Origin: Rhodococcoides fascians A25f | Lineage (GTDB): Bacteria > Actinomycetota > Actinomycetes > Mycobacteriales > Mycobacteriaceae | Assembly (NCBI RefSeq): GCF_000760935.2 | Contig: NZ_CP049745.1 | Coordinates: 62,001-126,000 of the forward strand | Reading direction: 5' to 3' | DNA length: 64,000 nucleotides | Part shown: one piece after another, positions 34,549 through 44,069 of the stretch | Numbering within the stretch: position 1 is the first letter of the stretch | How the letters are laid out: every line of letters begins with the position of its first letter | Position numbers and translations under genes: made by a program | Notes under the pieces: generated by a model | Databases searched by the model: none | What the model was told of the DNA's origin: nothing | What the model saw: only the letters and a program-made list of their open reading frames with translations

Positions 34549-34722
34549 AGATCACTCCAATCACTTCACCAACAGGCCGTAGTAACGTGGAGCGGACATC
34601 CTGCCCCGACCTGTCGAAGCCGCTACAGCACGTCGGCCTGTGGCCGTTGATGTTGCCGGTTCTGCCGGACTCTGGACATGAGCAGATTGAAGACCGAACA
34701 CGATTCGCGCCGGGGGGCGAAA
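34549..34722. other. attH-fasR gap
   Basis: 174 bases containing the attH 3' side and the upstream region of fasR. ATG 34678 opens an in-frame extension of fasR but has no ribosome site. No terminator was recognised with confidence. Confidence 0.4.
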
Positions 34723-35724
34723 ATGGCTGCAACCGATAGAGAACCTTCAAAAAGGTTCCAAGACAATGACCATAACGACCGCAATGCCACAACTCTGATC
34801 AAAACGTCCGACCACGCATCTAGCGAGGAGCGTAGTCATGAGCTGTACACCGTGTACGGAACCGCGTGTCACGCGCCTGAACGACAGTGTATGACACGAC
34901 TCACTGCGCGAATAGACGATGGGGACAGCGTAGCGTCGATTCGGTGCGGACCAGGAGAGATTACTCGTCGACAGGTTGATCTCGAAGCCGATCCACGATT
35001 CGCCGTGAGGATTCAATACGTCTTATCGGGCGAAGTAATTCTGTCGCAGAACGGCGTCCAAATATCGCTGAAGAGCGGAGGCATTGGCCTATACTATAGC
35101 GATTACAGCTATACAATGACTGTAACCCGTCCCAGCTGTTTAGCGGTGGTCACGTTACGGCAGAGGGTAGGCCCAAGAGAAGACTTCGACGCCGCCTCGG
35201 GTCGAGGTCTTCGCGTCGTGCCAAACGCTGAAGGTACGGGGAAAATACTCTCAGATACATTACATTCTACTTCGAGAGAAATTGGAATGCTGAACACGTT
35301 CACGGCTCATAATGTCATATCAGCCGTTCGATTACTGGCGTGGGAAGGAATGCACCCGCCACATGGCCACGCACCGCCTGACCAGCAATCCGGCCTCGTA
35401 GCGACGGCGCGCTTGATGATCGAGAAGAATCTTTCTGATCCCACGCTCAATCCCGACCTACTCGCGCGCAAACTACATGTATCGGTTCGTCAGCTGCATC
35501 GCGCTTTCGAGCGAGAGGAGCGAACCCTGTCCGCTTATATAGCATATGAGCGCATTGAAAGGTGCGCTGCCGATTTGATCGACCCAAGCTTACAACAGAT
35601 ACCGATAGGCGAGATCAGTGCGCGATGGGGGCTTAGTGACCAGTCGAGACTTTCTCGGCTATTTCGCGAGTTAAAGGGTTGCTCGCCTTCGGAATTCAGA
35701 AGATTTTACGCGGAACCCAGCTAG
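34723..35724 (+). CDS. fasR: FasR, AraC-family activator of the fas operon, 333 aa
   Basis: The N-terminal half resembles the AraC_binding_2 sensor domain (ARIDDGDSVASIRCGPGEITRRQV, then FAVRIQYVLSGEVILSQNG). The C-terminal ~100 residues hold two helix-turn-helices: PDLLARKLHVSVRQLHRAFEREERTLSAYI and IGEISARWGLSDQSRLSRLFRELKGCSPSEF. ATG 34723 has GGGGGGCGAAA upstream; ATG 34678 and ATG 34891 are alternatives, and the last would start near the conserved domain. FasR is known to activate fas expression in R. fascians. Codon use here is clearly more A/T-rich than in att, suggesting a different origin. Confidence 0.9.
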   Translation: MAATDREPSKRFQDNDHNDRNATTLIKTSDHASSEERSHELYTVYGTACHAPERQCMTRLTARIDDGDSVASIRCGPGEITRRQVDLEADPRFAVRIQYVLSGEVILSQNGVQISLKSGGIGLYYSDYSYTMTVTRPSCLAVVTLRQRVGPREDFDAASGRGLRVVPNAEGTGKILSDTLHSTSREIGMLNTFTAHNVISAVRLLAWEGMHPPHGHAPPDQQSGLVATARLMIEKNLSDPTLNPDLLARKLHVSVRQLHRAFEREERTLSAYIAYERIERCAADLIDPSLQQIPIGEISARWGLSDQSRLSRLFRELKGCSPSEFRRFYAEPS

Positions 35725-36345
35725 TTCGAGAACACATCCACCGATCAATTCCGAGTGATCAAGACCGGAACGAAGACTCTCGTACCGGCGCGCCGCGTCG
35801 ACGTGATCGAACTCGCTGGCCAACAAGCATACGACCGGGTGACGGATTCATCAAGATAAAATTCTTGACCTTGCTCGAGGTAGTGACGGTCCGGCTATCC
35901 GTCCACGGTAGCCACCACGCGCCCACGCAACTCCGTCACGTCCGCGTGCACTCGCGCCGATCAGTGCATCGCCTTCACGGCATAAGACGATTGAGCTGCG
36001 GGTTCTCGCGGTAGACGTGGCATCTAGTCGTTGTCGACTTTGGAGGGCCCGACTCCGAGGACTTGATCATTGACCGGTTGCGGCTTTCATAGTCTCCTCA
36101 CGGCCCGGCCCAGATGGGTGCCTACCTGCACTGGACCCCGAAAGGAAACATCGAACCCACTTGTCGCACGGTGCCAAATTTTTGTCGCTTCGCGACGAAG
36201 AGCTGTGGAGGTATTTCCGCAATTAATTTCGATAAGTAGCGTCGAAGACACCAACAAGTCGCCGACCTTACAGGCCGCAATGGCTCACTCGACATGTCGA
36301 CTTGAGATACAGGAATTTTGGGGAGAACCGAAGAAGGAGACAGTG
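35725..36345 (+). promoter_or_regulatory. fas operon leader and promoter region
   Basis: About 620 bases with no supported gene separate fasR from mtr1. It includes AT-rich parts at about 35850-35880 and 36170-36260. The long open frame crossing its 3' end belongs to an upstream extension of mtr1. The fas operon is known to be controlled at transcription and translation, and this is the obvious place for both. I could not define a promoter or riboswitch. Confidence 0.6.
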
Positions 36346-37197
36346 ATGATCTCGGCAGATCAATATGCGCGCGATGACTATGAACGTGAGTTGAAAGCTC
36401 ACTGGGACGCTAAAACAACCGATGACATCAATCTCCTACTGGGCGCTGATGATGATCTTTACCACCATCACTACGCGATTGGCGATTTCGACCGCTCTAT
36501 TCTGGATTCCGTAGGTGAGGATCGAGAGAACGCGATTTTGCGAGAGTTGCATCGAATGGAGAATGATCAAGTCGGACTGATCCTCGACGCCCTCGGTCCT
36601 TTGCCGCCCAACTCTCGCGGCATGGATGCCGGGTCAGGTCGCGGGGGAACATCTTTTCGTCTCGCTGGAGCGACGGAGAGCCGAATCGACGGCGTCAATT
36701 TTTGCGAACATCACGTTGCGTTCGCCGAGCAGATCGCACGCAAACGCGGTTGGGATAGCCGCGTTCAATTCCACCTAGGGAACATGCTGCAGGCACCATT
36801 TCCTGATCGCACTTTCGATTTCGTGGTCTCCAACGAGACGACGATGTACGCCGATGCTTACGAAGCAATGGCCGAGTTCTCCCGCCTACTGCGACGGGGC
36901 GGTCGCTACGTAATGACCACCTGGTGCCGCAACGACGCAGTCGACCCACGCTCGGACGCGACAAGGCAGATCGATGAGCACTACGTATGCCGAATGCACC
37001 GCCGAAGCACCTACTTCGAGGCATTCGCGGCAAACGGCCTGATTCCGTACCACGTGGCTCAGTACACACACGAAGCTATGCCGTACTGGGAGCTACGCAA
37101 CAACAGCAAACTCCGCACCGGCGTTGAGGATGCGTTCCTCAGCGGCTACAGCGACGGGTCACTGAACTACCTGGTGATTGCGGCCGAACGCATCTGA
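36346..37197 (+). CDS. mtr1: MTR1, prenyl-diphosphate C-methyltransferase-like, 283 aa
   Basis: SAM-dependent methyltransferase of the sterol/terpenoid C-methyltransferase type. Motif I is MDAGSGRGGTSF (residues 93-104), the acidic post-I residue is in RIDGVNFCEHH, and DFVVSNETTMYAD replaces the usual motif II/III. LLYHHHYAIGDFD-type sequence near the N-terminus is shared with geranyl-diphosphate methyltransferases. In R. fascians the MTR proteins methylate the isoprenoid side-chain precursor to give methylated cytokinins. The start has GAAGGAGACAGTG upstream; GTG 36343 is an alternative. Strongly similar to mtr2. Confidence 0.9.
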   Translation: MISADQYARDDYERELKAHWDAKTTDDINLLLGADDDLYHHHYAIGDFDRSILDSVGEDRENAILRELHRMENDQVGLILDALGPLPPNSRGMDAGSGRGGTSFRLAGATESRIDGVNFCEHHVAFAEQIARKRGWDSRVQFHLGNMLQAPFPDRTFDFVVSNETTMYADAYEAMAEFSRLLRRGGRYVMTTWCRNDAVDPRSDATRQIDEHYVCRMHRRSTYFEAFAANGLIPYHVAQYTHEAMPYWELRNNSKLRTGVEDAFLSGYSDGSLNYLVIAAERI

Positions 37198-37236
37198 GAC
37201 ATCCACCCGGAAACCACAAACTTGAAGGAGCCTGAA

Positions 37237-38088
37237 ATGCCGAACCTCGACGTGGCAGACCTCGGCCAGCACGACGTACAGCAGCGCCGCTACTGGGATG
37301 CCAAAAAATCCGACGATATCAATCTGCTGCTGGGCACTGAAGACGGCTTGTACCACCACCACTACGGAATCGGTGACTACGATCACTCTGTACTCGCGGC
37401 ACCTGCGGAGCTGCGGGAGTCACTGATCCTGCGCGAACTTCACCGGATGGAGTCGCTGGAAATCAACCTTATCGTCGATGCATTAGGGGAGGTCTCACCG
37501 AGCTCTCGTGTCATGGACGCGGGATCGGGGCGAGGCGGAACGACCTTCACAATCGCTGATCGATTCGGCTGCCGGGTAGACGGGGTGAACTACTGCGCTC
37601 ACCATGTCGAGTTCGCAGAGAAGTTGGCCCGTGAACGCGGGAGTTCGGACCGTGTGCAATTCCACTTCGCAAACATGGTTCAGACCCCCTTCGAGGACAA
37701 CACCTTCGATTACATTGTCTCGAACGAAACCACGATGTGCGTCGACCTAGGGGAGGCGTTCACCGAGTTCGCCCGGTTGCTGCGCCCCGGCGGCCGCTAT
37801 GTCGCCGTCACCTGGTGCCGCAACGACGTAGTTGCTGAGCGTTCCGAGGCATCCCGGTTGATCGACGAAGAATATCTGTGCGCTATGCACACGCGCAGTA
37901 CTTATTTCCAAACTCTGGCAGCAAATGGTCTGGTGCCGTATCACGTTCAGCGATACACCGACGAAGCCATCCCGTACTGGGACCTGCGCAACCAGGCAGC
38001 GTTGCGCACAGGTGTCGAGGAACCATTCCTCCAGGGCTTCCGCGAACGCAGCATCGACTACTTGGTTATCGCTTGCGAGCGTCTGTAG
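37237..38088 (+). CDS. mtr2: MTR2, prenyl-diphosphate C-methyltransferase-like, 283 aa
   Basis: Tandem homologue of MTR1 with identical length and near-identical blocks: DDINLLLG, LYHHHYGIGDYD, MDAGSGRGGTTF, VSNETTMCVD, LLRPGGRYVAVTWCRND. The pair clearly arose by duplication and then diverged, which fits two successive methylations of the prenyl donor. ATG 37237 follows AAGGAG by six bases; the frame from 37222 would place the Shine-Dalgarno inside the gene. It lies 39 bases after mtr1 and 95 bases before fasA. Confidence 0.9.
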   Translation: MPNLDVADLGQHDVQQRRYWDAKKSDDINLLLGTEDGLYHHHYGIGDYDHSVLAAPAELRESLILRELHRMESLEINLIVDALGEVSPSSRVMDAGSGRGGTTFTIADRFGCRVDGVNYCAHHVEFAEKLARERGSSDRVQFHFANMVQTPFEDNTFDYIVSNETTMCVDLGEAFTEFARLLRPGGRYVAVTWCRNDVVAERSEASRLIDEEYLCAMHTRSTYFQTLAANGLVPYHVQRYTDEAIPYWDLRNQAALRTGVEEPFLQGFRERSIDYLVIACERL

Positions 38089-38183
38089 CGGTGATCTGAG
38101 ATATCCGAGTTATCCACGCGCCAGCGATCCTCGGCATCGGCGCGCCACTTCGTCCTTCTACAAACAATCGAAGGGATTCCGGT

Positions 38184-39386
38184 ATGGCCGGAACGGCTGA
38201 TTTACCTTTGGAAATGCGACGCAACGGCCTGAACCCGACCGAAGAGCTCGCCCAGGTCCGTGACCGCGACGGTGTTATCCCAGTGGGAGAACTCTACGGG
38301 GCCCCGGCTTTTCTCGTCTGCCGTTACGAAGACGTCCGGCGAATCTTCGCAGACTCGAACCGGTTCAGCAACGCCCACACGCCAATGTTCGCAATACCCA
38401 GTGGCGGCGACGATGTGATTGAAGATGAACTAGCCGCCATGCGCGCCGGTAACCTCATCGGACTCGATCCCCCCGACCACACCCGCTTGCGTCATATCCT
38501 CGCTGCGGAGTTCTCAGTGCACCGGCTCAGTCGCCTGCAGCCGCGGATCGACGAGATAGTGGACAGTGCCTTGGATGGTCTCGAGCAAGCCGGACAACCC
38601 GCCGACCTTATGGACCGTTACGCGCTACCAGTCTCTTTGCTCGTACTGTGTGAGCTGTTGGGAGTGCCCTATGCCGATCGCGACGAATTGCGAGATCGAA
38701 CAGCACGCCTCCTGGATCTGTCGGCATCTGCAGAACAACGAGCGGTTGCCCAGCGAGAAGACCGTCGATACATGGCCACCCTGGTTACCCGTGCGCAGGA
38801 ACAACCCGGTGACGACTTGTTGGGAATTCTGGCGCGCAAGATCGGCGACAACCTCAGCACCGACGAACTTATCAGCATCATCAGTCTGATCATGCTCGGT
38901 GGACACGAGACCACGGCAAGCATGATCGGCCTCAGTGTACTGGCCCTTTTGCATCACCCGGAACAAGCCGCCATGATGATCGAGGATCCGAACTGCGTCG
39001 ATTCCGGAATTGAGGAATTATTGCGGTGGTTGTCGGTCGCCCATTCGCAGCCACCGCGCATGGCAGTAACCGAGGTGCAAATCGCCGGGGTGACCATTCC
39101 GGCAGGATCTTTCGTCATCCCGTCCCTACTGGCCGCGAATCGCGACAGCAATCTGACGGACAGACCCGACGACCTCGATATCACCAGGGGAGTAGCCGGT
39201 CACCTCGCCTTCGGGCATGGCGTCCATTTCTGTCTTGGGCATTCACTCGCTCGGATGACCCTGCGCACGGCCGTGCCGGCGGTACTGAGGCGCTTTCCCG
39301 ACCTAGCCCTCTCACCCTCGCACGACGTTCGGCTCCGCTCCGCCAGCATTGTTCTCGGCCTCGAAGAACTACAGCTGACGTGGTGA
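38184..39386 (+). CDS. fasA: FasA, cytochrome P450, 400 aa
   Basis: Bacterial soluble P450. The I-helix oxygen-activation motif is LGGHETTAS, the K-helix ExxR lies in EELLRWLSVAH with downstream PPRMAV, and the haem-binding loop is FGHGVHFCLGHS with Cys350 as the ligand. In the fas pathway it is thought to hydroxylate the isopentenyl side chain of cytokinins to zeatin-type forms. It receives electrons from the neighbouring FasB/FasC system. ATG 38184 has AAGGGATTCCGGT upstream. Cognate ferredoxin is encoded as part of the next gene. Confidence 0.95.
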   Translation: MAGTADLPLEMRRNGLNPTEELAQVRDRDGVIPVGELYGAPAFLVCRYEDVRRIFADSNRFSNAHTPMFAIPSGGDDVIEDELAAMRAGNLIGLDPPDHTRLRHILAAEFSVHRLSRLQPRIDEIVDSALDGLEQAGQPADLMDRYALPVSLLVLCELLGVPYADRDELRDRTARLLDLSASAEQRAVAQREDRRYMATLVTRAQEQPGDDLLGILARKIGDNLSTDELISIISLIMLGGHETTASMIGLSVLALLHHPEQAAMMIEDPNCVDSGIEELLRWLSVAHSQPPRMAVTEVQIAGVTIPAGSFVIPSLLAANRDSNLTDRPDDLDITRGVAGHLAFGHGVHFCLGHSLARMTLRTAVPAVLRRFPDLALSPSHDVRLRSASIVLGLEELQLTW

Positions 39387-39399
39387 GAAGCGAGCGGTC

Positions 39400-40314
39400 A
39401 TGAAAGTCGTCGTGAACGAGCGGAGGTGTTTCGGCTCCGGTCAGTGCGTGCTCGTCGCGCCCGAGGTCTTCGAGCAGAGTGACGACGGCACAGTCACATT
39501 GCTCGTGGACAAACCTTCCCCAGACAACCATCCGCTGGTCCGCGCGGCTGCACGTTCCTGCCCAGCTACTGCTATCCGCTTCGAAGAGAATGCGATGCGA
39601 CAAGAGCCAACCGAATTCAGCTATGACGATCTGCCTGCTCTGATTTCCCGTATGCGGGGAGACGAAAGGCACTCGTTCTCATCCTCATCGACGATGGACG
39701 TGCTGTGGGTACTCTACGACGAAATCCTCAACATATCCCCCGAGAGCCCCGACGACGACGACCGGGACCGCTTCTTGCTGTCCAAAGGTCACGGCCCGAT
39801 GGCCTACTACGCGGTACTTGCGGCCAAAGGGTTCCTCCGACCAGAGCTCCTCGATACCTGGGCGACAAAGAACTCACCACTCGGCTTCGCGCCGGATCGA
39901 ACCAAAATCTCGGGTGTAGAAATGTCGGGTGGCTCGCTCGGCCATGGCTTGCCGCTCGCCGTGGGCGTCGCGATGGGACTCCGTATACAAAAGCGTCACG
40001 CACCGAGAGTCTTCGTGCTCATCGGCGATGGAGAGTTCGATGAGGGCAGCAACCACGAGGCGATGGCTTTTGCAGGACGCGCGCGCTTGAACCAACTGAC
40101 GGTCATCGTCCTGGACAACGGCACGGCAAGTATGGGTTGGCCGCATGGAATCGATAAACGGTTCGACGGTGAGGGTTGGGACACAATCAACATCAACGGT
40201 GCGGACCATGAGGAGATCGCTGCGGCTTTGAATCGAGATCACAACGACAGACCGCTCGCGGTGGTCGCCACCGTGACTCGGCAATCGGCCCGTTCGCCCA
40301 TTCAGCAGAGATGA
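39400..40314 (+). CDS. fasB: FasB, ferredoxin fused to a transketolase/PDH-alpha-like domain, 304 aa
   Basis: Residues 1-65 form a 3Fe-4S ferredoxin with Cys10, Cys16 and Cys54 (CFGSGQC, then SCPATAI). Residues 70-304 are a thiamine-diphosphate-binding E1-alpha/transketolase N-domain. SKGHGPMAYYAVL and GDGEFDEGSNHEAMAFAGRARLNQLTVIVLDN hold the ThDP motif (GDG to N). The fusion suggests the P450 receives electrons from oxidation of a 2-oxoacid such as pyruvate. Six bases separate it from fasC, its expected partner. Confidence 0.93.
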   Translation: MKVVVNERRCFGSGQCVLVAPEVFEQSDDGTVTLLVDKPSPDNHPLVRAAARSCPATAIRFEENAMRQEPTEFSYDDLPALISRMRGDERHSFSSSSTMDVLWVLYDEILNISPESPDDDDRDRFLLSKGHGPMAYYAVLAAKGFLRPELLDTWATKNSPLGFAPDRTKISGVEMSGGSLGHGLPLAVGVAMGLRIQKRHAPRVFVLIGDGEFDEGSNHEAMAFAGRARLNQLTVIVLDNGTASMGWPHGIDKRFDGEGWDTININGADHEEIAAALNRDHNDRPLAVVATVTRQSARSPIQQR

Positions 40315-40320
40315 ATCGCC

Positions 40321-41259
40321 ATGAATTCCGCAGACACGCAAGAACCAGAGTCCTTCAACCACACTGACATGTGGACCGCATTCGGAACGACCATGTCTGG
40401 TGCATTGGAAACAGACCCCCGCGCCGTAGTTGTGCTGGCCGACATCGGAGCCCACCTCTTCAAAGCGGCCGCGATCGCAGATGCCAACCGCGTGATCAAC
40501 GTAGGGATCAGGGAACAGCTGATGATGGGGGTAGCCGGCGGGCTCGCCATGTGTGGCATGCGACCCGTGGTACACACAGTCGCCGCCTTTCTCGTCGAGC
40601 GGCCTCTTGAACAAATAAAGCTGAACTTCGCCCAGCAGGATGTCGGCGCAGTCCTGGTCAGTTGGGGAGCCTCCTACGACTTGTCGGAGTTCGCCTTCTC
40701 CCATTTCACCCCGGGCGATATCGCCGTCATCGATTCGATGCCCAACTGGACAGTTCACGTGCCTGGCCATCCGCAGGAGGCCGCCGATCTTCTCCTCGAA
40801 TCGCTACCAGGCGATGGACGGGTCTACCTACGGCTGTCGAGTCAGGTCAACCGTTACCCTCATGCGGTCCGAGGGACATCGTTCACACCTATCAAGTACG
40901 GCACCCGCGGAGTTGTCCTCGCCGTCGGTCCCTGTTTAGATGCGGTGCTGTCGGCAACCTCCATGCTCGACGTAACCATCCTCTACGCGGCGACTATTCG
41001 CCCCTTCGACGCCACCGGTCTGTGTGCCGCGGTGCGAGCCGTGAACCGACCGAACGTCGTGTTGGTCGAGCCCTATCTGGCAGGCACCTCGGCGCACCAA
41101 GTCTCGTCCAGTCTCGTCAGCCATCCCCATCGGCTGCTCTCCCTGGGCGTTCGACGTGAGATGGTAGATCGCCACTACGGCACCCCCGACGATCACGACC
41201 ACATTCACGGACTTGACGCCCGTTCCCTGAGTAATTCGATCAGTTCCTTCCTCGACTGA
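40321..41259 (+). CDS. fasC: FasC, transketolase/PDH-beta-like subunit, 312 aa
   Basis: Second half of a ThDP enzyme. The pyrimidine-binding domain has VVVLADIGAHLFKAAAI, then RVINVGIREQLMMGVAGGLAMCGM with the catalytic Glu in IREQ. The C-terminal transketolase domain begins near 190. With FasB it would make a complete E1-like heterodimer. It has its own ATG six bases after fasB. Confidence 0.93.
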   Translation: MNSADTQEPESFNHTDMWTAFGTTMSGALETDPRAVVVLADIGAHLFKAAAIADANRVINVGIREQLMMGVAGGLAMCGMRPVVHTVAAFLVERPLEQIKLNFAQQDVGAVLVSWGASYDLSEFAFSHFTPGDIAVIDSMPNWTVHVPGHPQEAADLLLESLPGDGRVYLRLSSQVNRYPHAVRGTSFTPIKYGTRGVVLAVGPCLDAVLSATSMLDVTILYAATIRPFDATGLCAAVRAVNRPNVVLVEPYLAGTSAHQVSSSLVSHPHRLLSLGVRREMVDRHYGTPDDHDHIHGLDARSLSNSISSFLD

Positions 41260-41287
41260 GCACGACCCGCGAGAGAACGGAATTGGG

Positions 41288-42055
41288 ATGAAGGAATCAA
41301 CCATGGCACAGACGCAAGCTAGGCTCGATCGACGGCAATGGGAACCTGGCGTATACGCAATCGTCGGTGCCACCGGAATTGGAAAAAGCGCCGAAGCGAG
41401 CAAGTTGGCATTGAGTCACTCGGCTCCGATTGTTGTTGCCGACCGTATCCAGTGTTACTCCGATCTCCTGGTCACCAGTGGTCGAGCGTTCGACGCGAAA
41501 GTGGAAGGGCTCACCCGCGTTTGGCTCGACAACCGGACCGTACATCAGGGCAACTTCGATCCGGACGAGGCCTTTGACCGGCTGATAAAGGTACTGACCT
41601 CGTACGTTGACCGCGGCGAAGCGGTGGTATTGGAGGGCGGTTCGATATCGCTCATTCTTCGATTCGCGCAAACGATATCCAACCTACCGTTTCCAGCTGT
41701 CGTAAATGTCATGCCTATTCCTGATAGGCAACACTACTTTGCCCAGCAGTGCGCAAGGGCACGACAAATGTTGCGGGGAGATTCAACGGGCAGGAATTTG
41801 CTCACCGAACTGGCGGAAGCGTGGGCTGTAGGCGATCAGCACAACTTCGTAGCCTCGGTTGCGGGTCTGGACTGTGTACTCGACTGGTGCGCCACGCATT
41901 CCGTAACACCAAAGGAGTTGGCCGACCGAGACCTCACCATGGAGGTGCTCGACGAACTGGCGGCATCAATGGGTGGCCGGTATGTCGAGCACGGCGTCCT
42001 TCAGCAGGAAATATTTTTAAGAACCTTCGGTGCCCCAGGTGTGACCGCCAGATGA
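41288..42055 (+). CDS. fasD: FasD, isopentenyltransferase (adenylate), 255 aa
   Basis: Key enzyme of cytokinin synthesis: transfers a dimethylallyl group from DMAPP (or a methylated form) to AMP/ADP. The P-loop-like GATGIGKS is at residues 27-34, the conserved Asp-Arg lies in VVADRIQCY, and QLxV-type sequence is replaced by ARQMLRGDS. Related to agrobacterial Ipt/Tzs. ATG 41288 is used; ATG 41303 (MAQTQAR) is a possible alternative. The stop overlaps fasE (ATGA). Confidence 0.95.
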   Translation: MKESTMAQTQARLDRRQWEPGVYAIVGATGIGKSAEASKLALSHSAPIVVADRIQCYSDLLVTSGRAFDAKVEGLTRVWLDNRTVHQGNFDPDEAFDRLIKVLTSYVDRGEAVVLEGGSISLILRFAQTISNLPFPAVVNVMPIPDRQHYFAQQCARARQMLRGDSTGRNLLTELAEAWAVGDQHNFVASVAGLDCVLDWCATHSVTPKELADRDLTMEVLDELAASMGGRYVEHGVLQQEIFLRTFGAPGVTAR

Positions 42056-43368
42056 GCGGGATCTGGCACACCGACGACATGCACCTGACATCCGCCGGGG
42101 CTGATTTCGGAAACTGCATCCATGCGAAACCGTCCGTCGTTGTCGTGCCACGGACCGTGGCCGACGTGCAGGAAGCCCTGCGCTACGCTGCGGCGCGGAA
42201 ACTATCGCTCGCGGTGCGCGGATCCGGACACTCGACCTACGGGCAATGCCAGGCCGAGGGCGGAGTCGTGCTGGACATGAAAGAGTTCAACACCGTCCAC
42301 GACGTTCGATCGGGGCAGGCAACGATCGATGCGGGTGTGCGATGGAGCGACGTGGTCGCTGCCACGCTCAACCGCCAGCAAACCCCTCCGGTACTCACCG
42401 ACTATCTCGGGACCACCGTCGGCGGAACGCTTTCGGTCGGCGGCTTCGGGGGATCGAGTCACGGCTTTGGCTTGCAAACCGACAACGTGGACTCTCTTGC
42501 TGTAGTTACCGGATCGGGAGATTTTCGGAAATGTTCCGCCGCATCGAACAGTGAACTTTTCGACGCCGTGCGCGGCGGCCTCGGTCAATTCGGCGTAATT
42601 GTCAACGCGACAATCCGTCTGACCGCTGCTCACGAGTCGGTTCGACAGTACAAATTGCAGTATACCAACCTCGGCGTATTCCTCGACGACCAACTCCGCG
42701 CCATGTCCAACAGACTATTCGACCATGTACAAGGACGAATTCGTGTCGATGACGACGGCCACTTACGTTATCGACTGGACCTAGCCAAGTACTTCACCCC
42801 ACCACGAAAGCCAGACGACGACGCTCTGTTGTCATCGCTCCAATACGATTCGTGCATCGAATACAACTCGGACGTAGATTATGGTGACTTTGTCAACCGT
42901 ATGGCGGATCAGGAGCTTGATCTTCGGCACTCAGGTGAGTGGTTCTATCCACATCCATGGGCCAGCCTGCTGATCCCGGCAGACAAGATCGAGCAGTTCA
43001 TCGAAACTACCAGATCCTCATTGACGGATGACCTAGGAAACTCCGGGCTGATCATGGTTTACCCGATTCCAACACGGCCGATCACTGCACCGTTCATTCC
43101 GATTCCTCACGGCGACACATTCTTCATGTTGGCCGTACTTCGAACAGCATCCCCAGGGGCCGAAGCCCGAATTATTGCCAGCAACCGCCTTCTCTATGAA
43201 CAGGCTCGGGATGTAGGCGGGGTGGCCTACGCAGTCAATGCTGTCCCCATGTCACCGGGAGATTGGTGTACGCACTTCGGTTCGCGATGGCAGGCCATCG
43301 CACAGGCTAAGCGTCGCTTCGACCCACACAGAATCCTCGCCCCTGGATACAGAATGTCATTCGACTGA
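42052..43368 (+). CDS. fasE: FasE, cytokinin oxidase/dehydrogenase, 438 aa
   Basis: FAD-linked oxidoreductase of the CKX/BBE group. RGSGHSTYGQ carries the flavinylated His60. LTDYLGTTVGGTLSVGGFGGSSHGFG and GGLGQFGVIVNATI are the FAD-binding loops. The C-terminal half has YPHPWASLLIP and FMLAVLRT, expected for CKX. It lacks a signal peptide, in contrast with many plant CKX, so it acts in the cytosol. It cleaves the N6 side chain of cytokinins. ATG at 42052 lies in the fasD stop; the longer frame is spurious. Confidence 0.95.
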   Translation: MSGIWHTDDMHLTSAGADFGNCIHAKPSVVVVPRTVADVQEALRYAAARKLSLAVRGSGHSTYGQCQAEGGVVLDMKEFNTVHDVRSGQATIDAGVRWSDVVAATLNRQQTPPVLTDYLGTTVGGTLSVGGFGGSSHGFGLQTDNVDSLAVVTGSGDFRKCSAASNSELFDAVRGGLGQFGVIVNATIRLTAAHESVRQYKLQYTNLGVFLDDQLRAMSNRLFDHVQGRIRVDDDGHLRYRLDLAKYFTPPRKPDDDALLSSLQYDSCIEYNSDVDYGDFVNRMADQELDLRHSGEWFYPHPWASLLIPADKIEQFIETTRSSLTDDLGNSGLIMVYPIPTRPITAPFIPIPHGDTFFMLAVLRTASPGAEARIIASNRLLYEQARDVGGVAYAVNAVPMSPGDWCTHFGSRWQAIAQAKRRFDPHRILAPGYRMSFD

Positions 43369-43964
43369 TGAACCTTCGACCAATGCCCGCGACTACGGTC
43401 TCGGCACAGGCCCGCCCGACCCTCAAGAGCGTCACGGTCTTCTGCGGAGCTATGCCAGGGCGCGGGACCAAATATGGACAGCTCGCAGAGGGGATGGGGC
43501 GTGCGATTGCGAGATCGAAGCTGCGCCTCGTTTATGGTGGTGCCCAAGTCGGCCTCATGGGCACCCTCGCGAACGCGGCCTTGGACTCCGGCGGAACCGT
43601 CGTTGGCGTGATCCCTGAGAGCTTCACTGCGATACCCGAGGCTGCGCATCATGGACTGACAGAACTACACGTCGTCCATGACATGCACCAACGCAAAGCT
43701 CTCATGGCCGAACTTGGTGACGCATTCATTGCCCTCCCCGGCGGTGTCGGAACCGCAGAAGAGTTCTTCGAGGTCCTTACGTGGTCACACCTAGGACTTC
43801 ACAACAAACCCTGTGTACTGCTGAACGACAACGAGTACTACCGCCCCTTGCTCGCCTACATCGATCACGCGGCCGTCGAAGGATTTATCACCCCCGCAAC
43901 CCGGGCTCGCGTAATCGTCTGCAAAGACATCGAGGGGGCTATCGCGGCCATTCGCTCACCCTAA
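43368..43964 (+). CDS. fasF: FasF, LOG-type cytokinin phosphoribohydrolase, 198 aa
   Basis: LONELY GUY/YvdD family. It releases free-base cytokinin from the nucleoside 5'-monophosphate. VYGGAQVGLMGTLANAAL and the signature ALPGGVGTAEEFFEVLTW (PGGVGT at 124-129, then the catalytic Glu pair) are both visible. It starts with an ATG that overlaps the fasE stop by one base. It is the last recognised fas gene. Confidence 0.95.
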   Translation: MNLRPMPATTVSAQARPTLKSVTVFCGAMPGRGTKYGQLAEGMGRAIARSKLRLVYGGAQVGLMGTLANAALDSGGTVVGVIPESFTAIPEAAHHGLTELHVVHDMHQRKALMAELGDAFIALPGGVGTAEEFFEVLTWSHLGLHNKPCVLLNDNEYYRPLLAYIDHAAVEGFITPATRARVIVCKDIEGAIAAIRSP

Positions 43965-44069
43965 TTAATGGGACTTCTGCCTGGCCGGTAGATCTGCTCC
44001 GTCCTCGGTGCATTCTATACGCTCACGTTCCACCCAGTTCGTCCATATACGAAATTTGGAGGCACCTCG

